A stretch of 64,000 nt of DNA from Actinocatenispora sera (lineage in GTDB: Bacteria; Actinomycetota; Actinomycetes; Mycobacteriales; Micromonosporaceae), in contig NZ_AP023354.1 of the NCBI RefSeq assembly GCF_018324685.1, positions 4,464,001 through 4,528,000 on the forward strand, given 5' to 3'. Shown one piece after another: positions 16,695 through 25,372 of the stretch (the stretch's first letter is position 1; each line of letters starts with the position of its first letter). Below the pieces are notes generated by a model. It was not told where the DNA came from. It searched no databases and saw nothing but the letters and a program-made list of their open reading frames with translations. The position numbers and the translations under genes are program-made.

Positions 16695-19454
16695 ATGACG
16701 CAGGGACTGTTGCGCGTCTACCTCGGCGCCGCGCCGGGCGTCGGCAAGACCTACCGGATGCTGGAGGAGGGCCGCCGGCGCGCCGAGCGCGGCACCGACG
16801 TGGTCGTCGGCCTGGTCGAGACGCACGGCCGGCCGCAGACCGAGGCGATGCTCGGCGAGCTGGAGGTGGTGCCGCGGGCCACGCTGGAGTACCGGGGGGC
16901 CAGCTTCACCGAGCTGGACCTCGACGCGGTGCTCGCCCGCTCGCCCGAGGCGGTGCTGGTCGACGAGCTGGCGCACACCAACGTGCCCGGCTCGCGCAAC
17001 GCCAAGCGCTGGCAGGACGTCCAGGAGCTGCTGGCCGCCGGCATCGTGGTGATCACCACGCTCAACATCCAGCACCTCGAGTCGATCAACGACGTGGTCA
17101 CCGAGATCACCGGGGTACCGCAGCGCGAGACGGTGCCGGACGCGATCGTGCGCCGGGCTGACCAGATCGAGCTGGTCGACCAGACGCCGGAGGCCCTGCG
17201 GCGCCGGATGGCGCACGGCAACATCTACCGGGCCGAGAAGATCGACGCGGCGCTGGCCAACTACTTCCGGGTCGGCAACCTGACCGCGCTGCGGGAGCTC
17301 GCGCTGCTCTGGCTCGCCGACAAGGTCGACGACCAGCTCGACCGGTACCGGGCCGAGCACCGCATCTCGCAACCGTGGGAGACCCGGGAACGGGTGGTGG
17401 TGGCGCTGACCGGAGGGCCGGAGGGTGGCACGGTGATCCGCCGCGCCGCCCGGATCGCCGAACGCACCACCGGCGCCGACCTGCTCGCCGTGCACGTCAC
17501 CCGCAACGACGGACTGGTCGGCGGCGCCGACCCGGCCGACCTGACCGCGCAGCGCACCCTGGTCGAGGACCTCGGCGGCACGTACCACCAGGTCGTCGGT
17601 AACGACATCGCCACCGCACTGCTGGACTTCGCCCGGGGCGTCAACGCCACCCAGCTGGTGCTCGGCGCCAGCCGGCGCAACCGGTTCGCCCAGATCCTGT
17701 CCCGTGGGGTCGGGGTGACCACGACTGCCGCGTCCGGCTCGATCGACGTGCACCTGGTCACCCACGAGCAGGTGCACCGCGGTCGGGGCCGGTCGGCACC
17801 GCCGGCCGCGCTCAGCGCCCAGCGCCGGCTGTTCGGCTTCCTGTTCGCGCTGGTCGGGCTGCCGTTGCTGACCCTGGCGCTGACCCAGCTGCGCGGCGAG
17901 CTGACCCTGACCAGCGACATCCTGCTGTACCTGGCCTGGGTGGTGGTCGTCGCTCTGGTCGGCGGGTTGTGGTCGGCGCTGACCGCCGCGGTGCTCGGCT
18001 CGCTGCTGGTCAACTACTTCTTCGCGCCGCCCTACCACACGCTCACCATCAACCAGCGGGAGAACGTCCTCGCAGTCGCGGTGTTCCTCGCGATGGCGGT
18101 GGCGGTCAGCGTCGCGGTCGACGTCGCCGCCCGCCGTACCCGGGAGGCGGCCGGTGCCCGGGCCGAGGCGGAGACGCTGTTCACGCTGGCCGGCAGCGTG
18201 CTGCGCGGCTCCCCGGCGGTGCGAGCGCTGCTCGGCCAGCTGCGCGAGACGTACCGGTTCGCCGCGGTGACGCTGCTGGAGCGCCGCACGGACGTACCGG
18301 ACGGCCCGGACGTGCAGCACGACCGGCAGGCCTGGTCGGTCGCCGGCACCGTCGGCGCGCCGCCGTGCCTGACACCGGGGGAGGCCGATGCGGACATCCT
18401 GGTCGACGGCGACACGTGCCTCGCGATGCGCGGTCATCCGCTCGCCGCCGCCGACCGCCGGGTCGTCCAGGCGTTCGCTGCCCAGGCCGCGCTCGCGCTG
18501 CGCGAGCAGCGGCTCGCCGAGCAGGCCGCCACCGCCGGCTCGATGGCCGAGGTGGACCGGCTGCGCACCGCCCTGCTGTCCGCCGTCAGCCACGACCTGC
18601 GCACCCCGCTGGCGGCGGCGATGGCCGCGGTCGACGGGCTGCGCAGTCCCGGTGTCACGCTGTCGGCCGCCGACCGGGCCGAGCTGGTCGACACCGTCGC
18701 CGAGTCGCTGGGCCGGCTGCACCGGCTGGTCGACAACCTGCTGGACATGAGCCGACTGCAGGCCGGCGCGCTTGCCATGCGGCCGCAGCCGATGAGCGTC
18801 GCCGAGGCCACCGCCGCCGCGCTCGACGAGGTCGGTGCCGCGGCCCGGCCGGTACCGGTGCGGATCCCGGACGACACCCCGGAGGTACTGGCCGACCCGG
18901 TCCTGGTGGAGCGCATCCTGGCGAACCTGCTGCGCAACGCGCTGCGGTACAGCCCGGCGGAGCGGCCGCCGCAGCTGTCGGTCAGCGAGCACGGCGGGTA
19001 CGTGGCGGTGCGGGTGGTCGACCGGGGCCCGGGCATTCCGGCGAGCAAGTGGGACACCGTGTTCCTGCCGTTCCAGCGGCTCGGCGACCGGGACAACGAG
19101 ACCGGTGTCGGGCTTGGCCTGGCGCTGTCGCGGGGGCTCGCCGAGGCGATGCACGGCACGCTCGACCCGGAGCACACGCCGGGCGGGGGGCTGACCATGA
19201 CCCTGCGGCTGCCGGTGGTCGAGGATGCGCTCGGCGGCGCGGACCAGCCTCCGGCCGACGCCGCGCTGCGCCGGGTCGCCGCCTGGCGACGCGGCCGGGA
19301 CGTCGACGCGCGGCTCGGCCCGGACGCCGCTGCGCTCCTCGGCGGCGATGCTGATGCGCGGCCCGGCGGCGATGCTGATGCGCGGCGCGGCCGGGGTGCG
19401 CGGCGCGGCGACGTCGAGGCGGCCCGGGTACGAGACGACGAGGAGCGGGCATGA
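16695..19454 (+). CDS. kdpD: KdpD, turgor/K+-sensing histidine kinase
   Basis: 919 residues. An N-terminal KdpD domain holds the Walker A AAPGVGKTYRML and DELAHTNVPGSRN. It is followed by a universal-stress-like domain (to about 355), four membrane helices (about 375-480, DUF4118), a GAF-like region, the HisKA box with His633 (SAVSHDLRTPLAAAM) and the ATPase N box (NLLRNALRYSP) and G boxes (DRGPGIPASKW). It would phosphorylate KdpE under potassium limitation. After the usual end at about residue 838 there is an extra 80-residue Arg/Asp/Gly-rich tail that includes two GGDADAR repeats. It overlaps kdpE by ATGA. Confidence 0.95.
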   Translation: MTQGLLRVYLGAAPGVGKTYRMLEEGRRRAERGTDVVVGLVETHGRPQTEAMLGELEVVPRATLEYRGASFTELDLDAVLARSPEAVLVDELAHTNVPGSRNAKRWQDVQELLAAGIVVITTLNIQHLESINDVVTEITGVPQRETVPDAIVRRADQIELVDQTPEALRRRMAHGNIYRAEKIDAALANYFRVGNLTALRELALLWLADKVDDQLDRYRAEHRISQPWETRERVVVALTGGPEGGTVIRRAARIAERTTGADLLAVHVTRNDGLVGGADPADLTAQRTLVEDLGGTYHQVVGNDIATALLDFARGVNATQLVLGASRRNRFAQILSRGVGVTTTAASGSIDVHLVTHEQVHRGRGRSAPPAALSAQRRLFGFLFALVGLPLLTLALTQLRGELTLTSDILLYLAWVVVVALVGGLWSALTAAVLGSLLVNYFFAPPYHTLTINQRENVLAVAVFLAMAVAVSVAVDVAARRTREAAGARAEAETLFTLAGSVLRGSPAVRALLGQLRETYRFAAVTLLERRTDVPDGPDVQHDRQAWSVAGTVGAPPCLTPGEADADILVDGDTCLAMRGHPLAAADRRVVQAFAAQAALALREQRLAEQAATAGSMAEVDRLRTALLSAVSHDLRTPLAAAMAAVDGLRSPGVTLSAADRAELVDTVAESLGRLHRLVDNLLDMSRLQAGALAMRPQPMSVAEATAAALDEVGAAARPVPVRIPDDTPEVLADPVLVERILANLLRNALRYSPAERPPQLSVSEHGGYVAVRVVDRGPGIPASKWDTVFLPFQRLGDRDNETGVGLGLALSRGLAEAMHGTLDPEHTPGGGLTMTLRLPVVEDALGGADQPPADAALRRVAAWRRGRDVDARLGPDAAALLGGDADARPGGDADARRGRGARRGDVEAARVRDDEERA
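19341..19386 (+). repeat. 24-bp tandem repeat in the kdpD tail
   Basis: Two copies of GGCGGCGATGCTGATGCGCG plus GC start at 19341 and 19365, giving an 8-residue protein repeat (GGDADARP / GGDADARR). The length is a multiple of three, so copy-number change would keep the frame. Confidence 0.8.
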
Positions 19455-20134
19455 CGCGGGTGCTGATCGTGGACGACGAGCCGCAGCTGCTACGCGCGTT
19501 GCGGATCAACCTGACCGCCCGCGGCTACCAGGTGGTGACGGCCGCCGACGGCGCGCAGACCCAGCGGGCCGCCGCCGACGAGCACCCCGACCTGGTAGTT
19601 CTCGACCTGGGGCTGCCCGACATCGACGGCGCCGAGCTGATCCGCGACCTGCGTACCTGGACACCGGTACCGATCGTGGTGCTGTCCGGCCGGTCCGACG
19701 CGATCGACAAGGTGGAGGCGCTGGACGCCGGCGCGGACGACTACGTGACGAAACCGTTCAGCATGGAGGAGCTGGTGGCCCGGCTGCGCGCGGTGACCCG
19801 GCGGCTCGGGCCGGCCGACGAGCCTCCGGCGGTACCGATCGGCGCGCACACCGTCGATCTGGTCGGACGGCGGGTGTACCGCACCGACGACCCGGCGCGG
19901 ACGGTGCACCTGACCAGGACCGAGTGGCAGCTGCTGGAGGTGCTGCTGCGCTCGCCCGGCAAGCTCGTCGGCCAGCGCCAGCTGCTGCAGCAGGTGTGGG
20001 GGCCGACGTACCGCGACGAGACCCAGTACCTGCGGCAGTACCTGGCGCAGCTGCGCCGGAAGCTGGAGGCCGACCCGAGCCGGCCGGTGCACCTGATCAC
20101 CGAACCGGGCATGGGCTACCGCTTCCAGCCGTGA
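19451..20134 (+). CDS. kdpE: KdpE, OmpR-family response regulator for kdp
   Basis: 227 residues. The receiver (RVLIVDDEPQLLRALRINLT) carries the phospho-acceptor Asp52 in VVLDLGLPDID and the conserved Lys in DYVTKPFSMEELVARLRAV. The C-terminal winged helix contains RTEWQLLEVLLRSPGKLV and the recognition region QYLRQYLAQLRRKLEADPSR. Phosphorylated by KdpD, it would activate the kdp promoter through the direct repeats at 11632-11685. It overlaps kdpD by four bases and is the last gene of the operon. Confidence 0.95.
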   Translation: MTRVLIVDDEPQLLRALRINLTARGYQVVTAADGAQTQRAAADEHPDLVVLDLGLPDIDGAELIRDLRTWTPVPIVVLSGRSDAIDKVEALDAGADDYVTKPFSMEELVARLRAVTRRLGPADEPPAVPIGAHTVDLVGRRVYRTDDPARTVHLTRTEWQLLEVLLRSPGKLVGQRQLLQQVWGPTYRDETQYLRQYLAQLRRKLEADPSRPVHLITEPGMGYRFQP

Positions 20135-20143
20135 GGCGCTGCC

Positions 20144-20169
20144 GATCGGGCGCCGAGGCGGCGCCGATC
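20144..20169. terminator. Hairpin after kdpE
   Basis: GATCGGGCGCC and GGCGCCGATC pair with one bulge around a 5-nt loop, 10 bases after the kdpE stop. Likely the end of the kdp transcript. Confidence 0.5.
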
Positions 20170-20281
20170 ATGCGGTCCGCGACCGCCGCCGAAGCGCCGG
20201 ACGGATTTCCGCGTATCGATCTGCCGGAAGGCCGGCCGCCCTAGGATCGACGCGTCGGTCACGACGTATCCGGGGGGACGA

Positions 20282-20812
20282 ATGAGTGATCTGGCGGCGA
20301 TCGCCTACCGTGACGTGGGCACAGCCGAGCAGGCCCGCGAGAAGCTGTTCGAGCTGCAGAAACAGGGGTTGATCTCGATCCGGGACGCGGCCATCGTGGA
20401 GGCCCAACCGGACGGCAAGGTCAAGCTGCACCAGGCCCGCAACATGACCGGGGCCGGCGCGGCCGGTGGGGCGTTGTGGGGTGGCCTGATCGGGCTGCTG
20501 TTCTTCGCGCCGTTCCTGGGCATGGCGCTGGGCGCGGCCGGCGGCGCGGTCGCCGGCAAGTTCACCGACGTCGGAGTCGACGACGGCTTCATGAAGAAGG
20601 TCGGCTCGGAGCTGCGCCCGGGTACCGCGGCGCTGTTCGTGCTGGTCGACCAGGTGACGATCGACAAGGTCGCCACCGAGCTCGCCCAGTACCAGTTCGG
20701 CGGCAAGATCCTGCACACCTCGCTGAGCACCGAGGCCGAGCAGCATCTGCGCGACGTCTCGCAGCGGGCCCAGGACGCCGCGCGCGCCCAGGGCGCCCGG
20801 GCCGCCGGCTGA
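20282..20812 (+). CDS. DUF1269 membrane protein
   Basis: 176 residues. The sequence AREKLFELQKQGLISIRDAA, then HQARNMTGAGAAGGALWGG and LIGLLFFAPFLGMALGAAGG, GRFTD-like VGVDDGFMKKVGSELRPG and ALFVLVDQVT match the DUF1269 family, which has a central Gly/Ala-rich membrane hairpin. Members are often linked to stress or low-pH responses, but no biochemical role is agreed. GGGGGGACGA precedes the ATG. A terminator hairpin follows, so it is probably a single-gene unit. Confidence 0.85.
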   Translation: MSDLAAIAYRDVGTAEQAREKLFELQKQGLISIRDAAIVEAQPDGKVKLHQARNMTGAGAAGGALWGGLIGLLFFAPFLGMALGAAGGAVAGKFTDVGVDDGFMKKVGSELRPGTAALFVLVDQVTIDKVATELAQYQFGGKILHTSLSTEAEQHLRDVSQRAQDAARAQGARAAG

Positions 20813-20822
20813 CGATCGGCAT

Positions 20823-20857
20823 CGGCACCGACCCACGGACTCCGCGGGTCGGTGCCG
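20823..20857 (+). terminator. Hairpin after the DUF1269 gene
   Basis: Perfect 12-bp arms CGGCACCGACCC (20823-20834) and GGGTCGGTGCCG (20846-20857) with an 11-nt loop, 10 bases after the stop codon. Confidence 0.75.
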
Positions 20858-20929
20858 TTCGGGCGGTGCGACCGGCGCTGTTGGGCGGAAACCGCGCCGG
20901 CGGCGGGACCGGCCAACCACACTGAGCGG

Positions 20930-21724
20930 ATGATCACGGTCGCGGTGCTGCTCGCCGTCACGATCCTCTGGTACCTGCTCCGCGCGGTCGCCCGGATCTT
21001 CGCGCCGGCGGCCCGGCTGGTGCGCCGCCTCGGTCGGTGGACCGGCCGGCTGCATGCCTGGGTGCTGAGCGCACCCGCCACCTTCGCCTACTGCGCGATC
21101 TTCACCGCCTCCACGCTGGTGCAGCGGGCCGCACCGCCCCGGCTGATCACCGTGCTGACGACGATCCAGTCCACCAACCTGGTCGGGCTGCACGCCAAGC
21201 CGATCAGCGTGCTGGTCGCAAGCGGGCTGTGGGTCGCCGACCGTGGTGCCGGGCTGATCGGCTACCTCGCCGTGTTCACGGTCGTTGCCGCGTACGCCGA
21301 GCGCCGCTACGGCACGCCCCGGCTGGTGCTGATCGGCCTCGCGGGGCACGTACTGGGGTCGCTGCTGACCGCGGTGGTCGAGTTGCACGCGATCCGGACC
21401 GGTGCCGCGCCGCGCTCGCTCGCGCTGTCCACCGACGTCGGCGTCAGCTACGTCATGGTGGCCTGCTGTGCGGCGGCGATCCTGGTACTGCCCGGCTGGC
21501 TGCGGGTCGCCGGTGCCGTCGTGCTCGCGCTCGGGGTGCTCGCACCGGTACTGGTGCACGGCACGATCTGGGACCTGGGGCACCTGCTCGCCACGCTGTG
21601 CGGGCTCGGCGCCGCGCTGCTGCTGCTCGCGATCCGGCCGACCCGGGTACCGCTGCCGGTCGACGATCTCGCTGCTCGCCTCGCCGTCCGCCGACCCCCG
21701 CACCCCGGAGCCCCGCGGCCCTGA
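20930..21724 (+). CDS. Rhomboid-like membrane protein
   Basis: 264 residues with about six membrane helices. The actinobacterial rhomboid-like family has a degenerate GxSx motif and a C-terminal histidine helix; here these look like DVGVSYVMVACCAAAILV and WDLGHLLATLCGLGAALLLL. The rhomboid serine is kept but the second glycine of GxSG is a tyrosine, so protease activity is uncertain. The ATG at 20930 follows GAGCGG. The last codons run into a 15-bp tandem repeat whose first units contain the stop codon. Confidence 0.65.
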   Translation: MITVAVLLAVTILWYLLRAVARIFAPAARLVRRLGRWTGRLHAWVLSAPATFAYCAIFTASTLVQRAAPPRLITVLTTIQSTNLVGLHAKPISVLVASGLWVADRGAGLIGYLAVFTVVAAYAERRYGTPRLVLIGLAGHVLGSLLTAVVELHAIRTGAAPRSLALSTDVGVSYVMVACCAAAILVLPGWLRVAGAVVLALGVLAPVLVHGTIWDLGHLLATLCGLGAALLLLAIRPTRVPLPVDDLAARLAVRRPPHPGAPRP

Positions 21725-21810
21725 GCTCACCGCCCCTGAGCTCACCGCCCCTGAGCTCACCGCCCCTGAGTTCCGCGGCCCTGACCTCCGCGCCCCTGAC
21801 CGCCGCGATC
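21721..21810. repeat. 15-bp tandem repeat array at the end of the rhomboid-like gene
   Basis: Six units in phase: CTGAGCTCACCGCCC three times perfectly (21721, 21736, 21751) followed by three increasingly diverged units (21766, 21781, 21796). Each begins with CTGA. The first unit contains the gene's stop codon. It looks like slippage growth and not a functional array. Confidence 0.85.
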
Positions 21811-21854
21811 GGGTGGATCGGACCGCGTCGTGGTGGGTGAGCTGGGCGCGGGCG

Positions 21855-22289
21855 CTACCGCGGGGCGGCGCGTTCCCAGTCCTCGACGGGGCCGGCCACC
21901 ACCACGAACGACGGATGCGGTGACACCACCGCCGGCAGCAGTACCGCCCGGTCGGGGTTGCGGTCGGCGAGCTTGGCGGCGAGGTGCCGGCGCTCGTGGT
22001 CGAGCTGACCGCGGGTCACCGGGATCGTCGGCGCCGTGCCGGCGCACTGTTCGATCCGGCCCCGGTCGAAGCGGTAGCCGCGCCGGTCCGCCTCGTCGGC
22101 GAGCCCGGCCAGGTACCGGCCGATCGCCGCCACCGGGTCCGGTTGGGCCCGGAACCGGTGCAGCTGCGGGTGGTTGGTGTAGCCGCGGCCGGGACGCACC
22201 AGGACCCGCTGCGCGAGCAGCGCCTCCCGCCAGCAGGTGAGCAGGCCCTGCCGGTCCAGGTAGCGCGGATGCAGCGACCACAACCGCAC
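21855..22289 (-). CDS. Pyrimidine dimer DNA glycosylase (T4 endonuclease V-like)
   Basis: 144 residues of the Pyr_excise family: RLWSLHPRYLDRQGLLTCWR, EALLAQRVLVRPG, YTNHPQLHRFRAQPDPVAAI, then GRYLAGLADEADRRGYRFD. Homologues cut at cyclobutane pyrimidine dimers and act as UV-repair glycosylase/lyase. The start GTG at 22289 gives the family N-terminus (Val/Met-RLWSLHP) and follows GGGGGTGGCGAGG. The frame remains open far upstream through repetitive DNA, but that part is not conserved. It is convergent with the rhomboid-like gene. Confidence 0.8.
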   Translation of the reverse strand: MRLWSLHPRYLDRQGLLTCWREALLAQRVLVRPGRGYTNHPQLHRFRAQPDPVAAIGRYLAGLADEADRRGYRFDRGRIEQCAGTAPTIPVTRGQLDHERRHLAAKLADRNPDRAVLLPAVVSPHPSFVVVAGPVEDWERAAPR

Positions 22290-22449
22290 CGCCTCGCCAC
22301 CCCCTCGACCGGTCGGGCGGCGCGCTTCCGCGCCGGGTGCCCGGCCGCCTGCACCGAGCGTAGCGATCCCGAACCGGCCGATCCGTGCGGCGCCGGAACC
22401 GGCGGGTGGTTGGTGCCGGCACGAACCGTACCGACGATCCGACGGGCCT

Positions 22450-22570
22450 CCCGGCGTCCCGGCGTCCCGGCGTCCGGCGCCCCGGCGTCCGGGCATCCGG
22501 GCGTCCCGGCGTCCCGGCGTCCCGGCGTCCGGCGCCCCGGCGTCCGGGCATCCGGGCGTCCCGGCGTCCG
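22450..22570. repeat. GC-rich nested tandem repeat (10-bp units in a 55-bp period)
   Basis: The 313-base gap 22290-22602 holds no gene. It is dominated by CCCGGCGTCC-like 10-mers. A longer segment starting CGTCCGGCGCCCCGG recurs exactly 55 bases later (22471 and 22526), so the array is about two copies of a 55-bp block plus fragments. It lies between the protease stop and the glycosylase start, both on the minus strand. Repeat expansion by slippage is the simplest explanation. Confidence 0.8.
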
Positions 22571-22602
22571 GGTGGCCGGCATGGCGGCCACCCGGAACCC
22601 GG

Positions 22603-24588
22603 TCAGCGGTGCGAGGTGACGGCGAGGCCGGCGAAGAACAGCGGCCCGCGGGGGCTGCCGACACCGGTCTCGGCGTCGTACCCGGGGGTGCTGTGGATGG
22701 TGCTGGTCTGCACGTCGATCGTCTGCAGCTGGTAGCTCTTGCCGTCGGTGGCGTCCACGCCGTTGACCAGGTTGGTGCGCACCTCGGCGAGCGGGGCGCG
22801 CGGCGCGGTCACGTCGTAGAGCGCGGGGGTGCGCAGCAGCCGGTAGTAGGCCGGGTTGACGAACCCGAGCGAGCGGTGCGTCAGCTGGTCGGCCATCGCG
22901 ACCACGCCGGCGAGCAGCGGCGAGGACAGGCTGGTACCGCCGATGCGGTACTGGTCCCAGTAGGTACCGTCCGGGAACACCTGCGTCTCGCCGACGACCA
23001 TGCCGGTGTTCGGGTCGCCCACCATCGAGATGTCCGGCACCGCGCGCATCGGCGCGCCGCCGTTGGTCTGCGAGATCGAGCTCGGCACCCGACCCTGCTG
23101 GTAGAACGGCTGATCGAACAGCACGCTGGTGCCGCCGCCACCGCCGGAGGAGTACGGGCCGGGCAGCTCGCCCCAGGAACCGTCGGTCAGGTCGGCGTAC
23201 GAGGTCTGCCAGCCGTGCTCGAAGATGCGCCGGCCGTGCGAGTCGATGCCGATGCTGGTGCCACCGACGCCGGTCACGTACGGCACGTCGGCCGGGAACT
23301 CGACCGTCTTCGCGCCCAGGTCGGTACCGCCGGCGGTGTGGTCGCCGGCGTCACCGGAGGAGAAGTTGACCGTGATCCCGGTCAGCGCCGCCTCCAGCGA
23401 GAACTGGTCGTAGAAGTCGACGTAGTCCTGGCCGAGCAGCGACACGTCGTCGGTGCCGTCGGTCCACGAGTTGGTGACGACGTCGGCGACGTGGTCGTCG
23501 ATCGTCCTCGCCCACGCGTCGTCCAGCCCGGACGAGCAGTCCTTGGCGCCGACGTACACGATGTTCGCGCCGGGCGCCATCGCGTGCACCGCCTCCACGT
23601 CGAGGGTCTCCTCGCCGTACCAGCCGTTGCCGCCGCACTCGTCGATCATGTCGTAGCCGTCCGGCCCCGGTGTGATCTGCCGGAACTGGCCGGGCCGGAA
23701 CTTCGGCTGGTGGTGCACGCTGTTGTACTGCTGGGCGTCGGCGTAGATCGTCGGCGCCGCGTACGCGTCGGTGATCGCCACGGTGACGCCGCGGCCGGTG
23801 ATGCCGGCGCGCAGCAGCGCGCTCTCCCCGTACGCCGACTGCAGTTGCTGGGGCCCGTAGCCGCAGGACGCGTACGGCTGCTTCTTCCCGTACGCGGCGG
23901 GTTTGTCGGTGGCGGTCTGCTGCCCGAAGTAGGCCGAGCAGGGCTTGACGTCGACCCCGTAGCGGGCGCCGTCCGGCGGGCCGGGCGCCTCGTCGGCCGG
24001 CTTGTGCAGCTGGGAGCCCTGGTCGACGCCGAGCACGCCGGCCACCGCGTGGGTGACCTGCGCCGGCGTACCGGCCGGGAACGACAGCGCGCCGTCGTTG
24101 GAGCGCACCCGCACGCCGCGGTACGAGTAGGTCTTGAGGGTGGTGGCGAACGCGTGCTCGACCTGCTTCGCGGTGCCGCTGGCCTCGACGTACATGCCGC
24201 CGCCGAGCGAGTCGCCGACCCGGAAGCCCTGGCCGGACAGCCAGCTGCGCACCGCGGACACGTCGGTCGCGGCCGGCGCGTACCGGGACCGGAACTGGGC
24301 CGAGCTCAGCCACCTGCCGTAGTGCGCGCTGGTCGGGTCGGACACGTCGCGCAGTGTGTCGACGGCGCCGGCATGGTCGCGCATGTGCAGCAGGACGCCG
24401 AAGTCGACCCGGCTGGCCGCGGCGGTGTCACCGAGCGCGTGCGCGTGGGGCAGCCACCGAGGCGTGCTGTCGGCGATCTGGTGTCGTCCCCCGGCCCAGG
24501 CCGGTGCGGACAGGACGGTGAGCCCGAGTGCGGTGGTGGCGACGAGCGAGCCGACGATCAGCCGCCCGGGCCGCACGGTTCTTCCCAT
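22603..24588 (-). CDS. S53 family serine peptidase (sedolisin/kumamolisin type), secreted
   Basis: 661 residues. A signal peptide (LIVGSLVATTALGLTVLSAP, cut after AWA) is followed by an activation prodomain (about 60-210, RYAPAATDVSAVRSWLSGQG) and the catalytic domain. Catalytic signatures are the Glu/Asp pair in GEETLDVEAVHAMAPGANIV, the oxyanion Asp in NFSSGDAGDH and the nucleophile Ser553 in GGTSLSSPLLAG. The C-terminal calcium site is at about DVTAPRAPL onward. Such enzymes are acid-active secreted endopeptidases that self-process. The ATG at 24588 has an AAGGAGG 7 bases upstream. It is transcribed toward the repeat array. Confidence 0.93.
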   Translation of the reverse strand: MGRTVRPGRLIVGSLVATTALGLTVLSAPAWAGGRHQIADSTPRWLPHAHALGDTAAASRVDFGVLLHMRDHAGAVDTLRDVSDPTSAHYGRWLSSAQFRSRYAPAATDVSAVRSWLSGQGFRVGDSLGGGMYVEASGTAKQVEHAFATTLKTYSYRGVRVRSNDGALSFPAGTPAQVTHAVAGVLGVDQGSQLHKPADEAPGPPDGARYGVDVKPCSAYFGQQTATDKPAAYGKKQPYASCGYGPQQLQSAYGESALLRAGITGRGVTVAITDAYAAPTIYADAQQYNSVHHQPKFRPGQFRQITPGPDGYDMIDECGGNGWYGEETLDVEAVHAMAPGANIVYVGAKDCSSGLDDAWARTIDDHVADVVTNSWTDGTDDVSLLGQDYVDFYDQFSLEAALTGITVNFSSGDAGDHTAGGTDLGAKTVEFPADVPYVTGVGGTSIGIDSHGRRIFEHGWQTSYADLTDGSWGELPGPYSSGGGGGTSVLFDQPFYQQGRVPSSISQTNGGAPMRAVPDISMVGDPNTGMVVGETQVFPDGTYWDQYRIGGTSLSSPLLAGVVAMADQLTHRSLGFVNPAYYRLLRTPALYDVTAPRAPLAEVRTNLVNGVDATDGKSYQLQTIDVQTSTIHSTPGYDAETGVGSPRGPLFFAGLAVTSHR

Positions 24589-24775
24589 ACGGTGCCTCCT
24601 TGAGGACACGGGAACGAACAGACGCCGCCAGCAAACTCTCGGCGGGAATCCGGGTCAAGCGCCGCGCCGCGCTCGTGGCCGAGTCGAGCCACGCTTAACC
24701 GTCCTCGAACCTTGGCCCGCTCCAATCGGGGATCCGCGCCGGCTTCGGGGGACGGCCGTCACGTCCTGCGGGCGG

Positions 24776-25252
24776 TCAGCCGGCGGGGGAGAGGCGGATG
24801 ACCGCGACGCCGTCGAGCACCCCGAGGGTGGCGATCTCCAGCCCGTTGAGGGTGGCGATGGCGTACCCGCCGCCCTGCGCGGAGACCGTCGCCTGACCGG
24901 TGCTGCCGTTGGTGCCGACCGTGTCCACCCGCATGCCCTGCGCGGTGATCGAGGTGACCGTCAGCTTGGCGAAGCCGGTCTTCGGCGACAGCGGGATGCG
25001 TTGCGGCGCGCGAACACGGACCTCGCACCGCCCGTCGTAACAGGCGTGGATGTCGGTACCGTCGGCGGCGGCCGGCAGGGTCGGCCCGGTCCGGCTCGGG
25101 CTCGGCGCGCTGGGGCTGGCGGCCGAGCTGGCCGGTGCGGACGGCCGGTGGCTGCGGGCGCCGGCTGCGGTGTCGTCGCCGGAGCCGCCGCAACCGGCGA
25201 CCGAGACCGTCGCGGCGGCCGCGACCAGCAGGGGGAGTACCGGACGGGACAT
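24776..25252 (-). CDS. Putative lipoprotein, unknown function
   Basis: 158 residues. The N-terminus has a lipobox (VSVAGCGGSG) and then a Ser/Pro/Ala linker (RSHRPSAPASSAASPSAPSP), so the globular part is held off the membrane. That part (IHACYDGRCEVRVRAPQRIP, then VTSITAQGMRVDTVGTNGST) is beta-rich with one cysteine pair that could form a disulfide. The start at 25252 follows GGAGG. It is divergent from the Ser/Thr kinase gene with only 120 bases between them, so a shared promoter region is likely. No family is recognised. Confidence 0.75.
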   Translation of the reverse strand: MSRPVLPLLVAAAATVSVAGCGGSGDDTAAGARSHRPSAPASSAASPSAPSPSRTGPTLPAAADGTDIHACYDGRCEVRVRAPQRIPLSPKTGFAKLTVTSITAQGMRVDTVGTNGSTGQATVSAQGGGYAIATLNGLEIATLGVLDGVAVIRLSPAG

Positions 25253-25372
25253 TGTTACCTCCGAGGTGCGAGCCGCACGATGCGGCCGTTCTGGTTGAAT
25301 TCGTGGTACCGATGAGGATGGCGCGGCGACTGCCGCCGGTGCCGGCGCGGTGGGCGTGGGCAGGAGGTTGAG

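Noticed and set aside
16626-19175. 849-codon open frame antisense to kdpD
   Set aside because: A shadow of KdpD codon bias, rich in Gln, Arg, Val and Gly, with no recognisable domain.
20930-21724. Active rhomboid protease
   Set aside because: The GxSG motif is changed (GVSY), so I annotate only a rhomboid-like protein.
22450-22570. CRISPR-like array
   Set aside because: The units are very short, GC-only and directly abutting, with no unique spacers.
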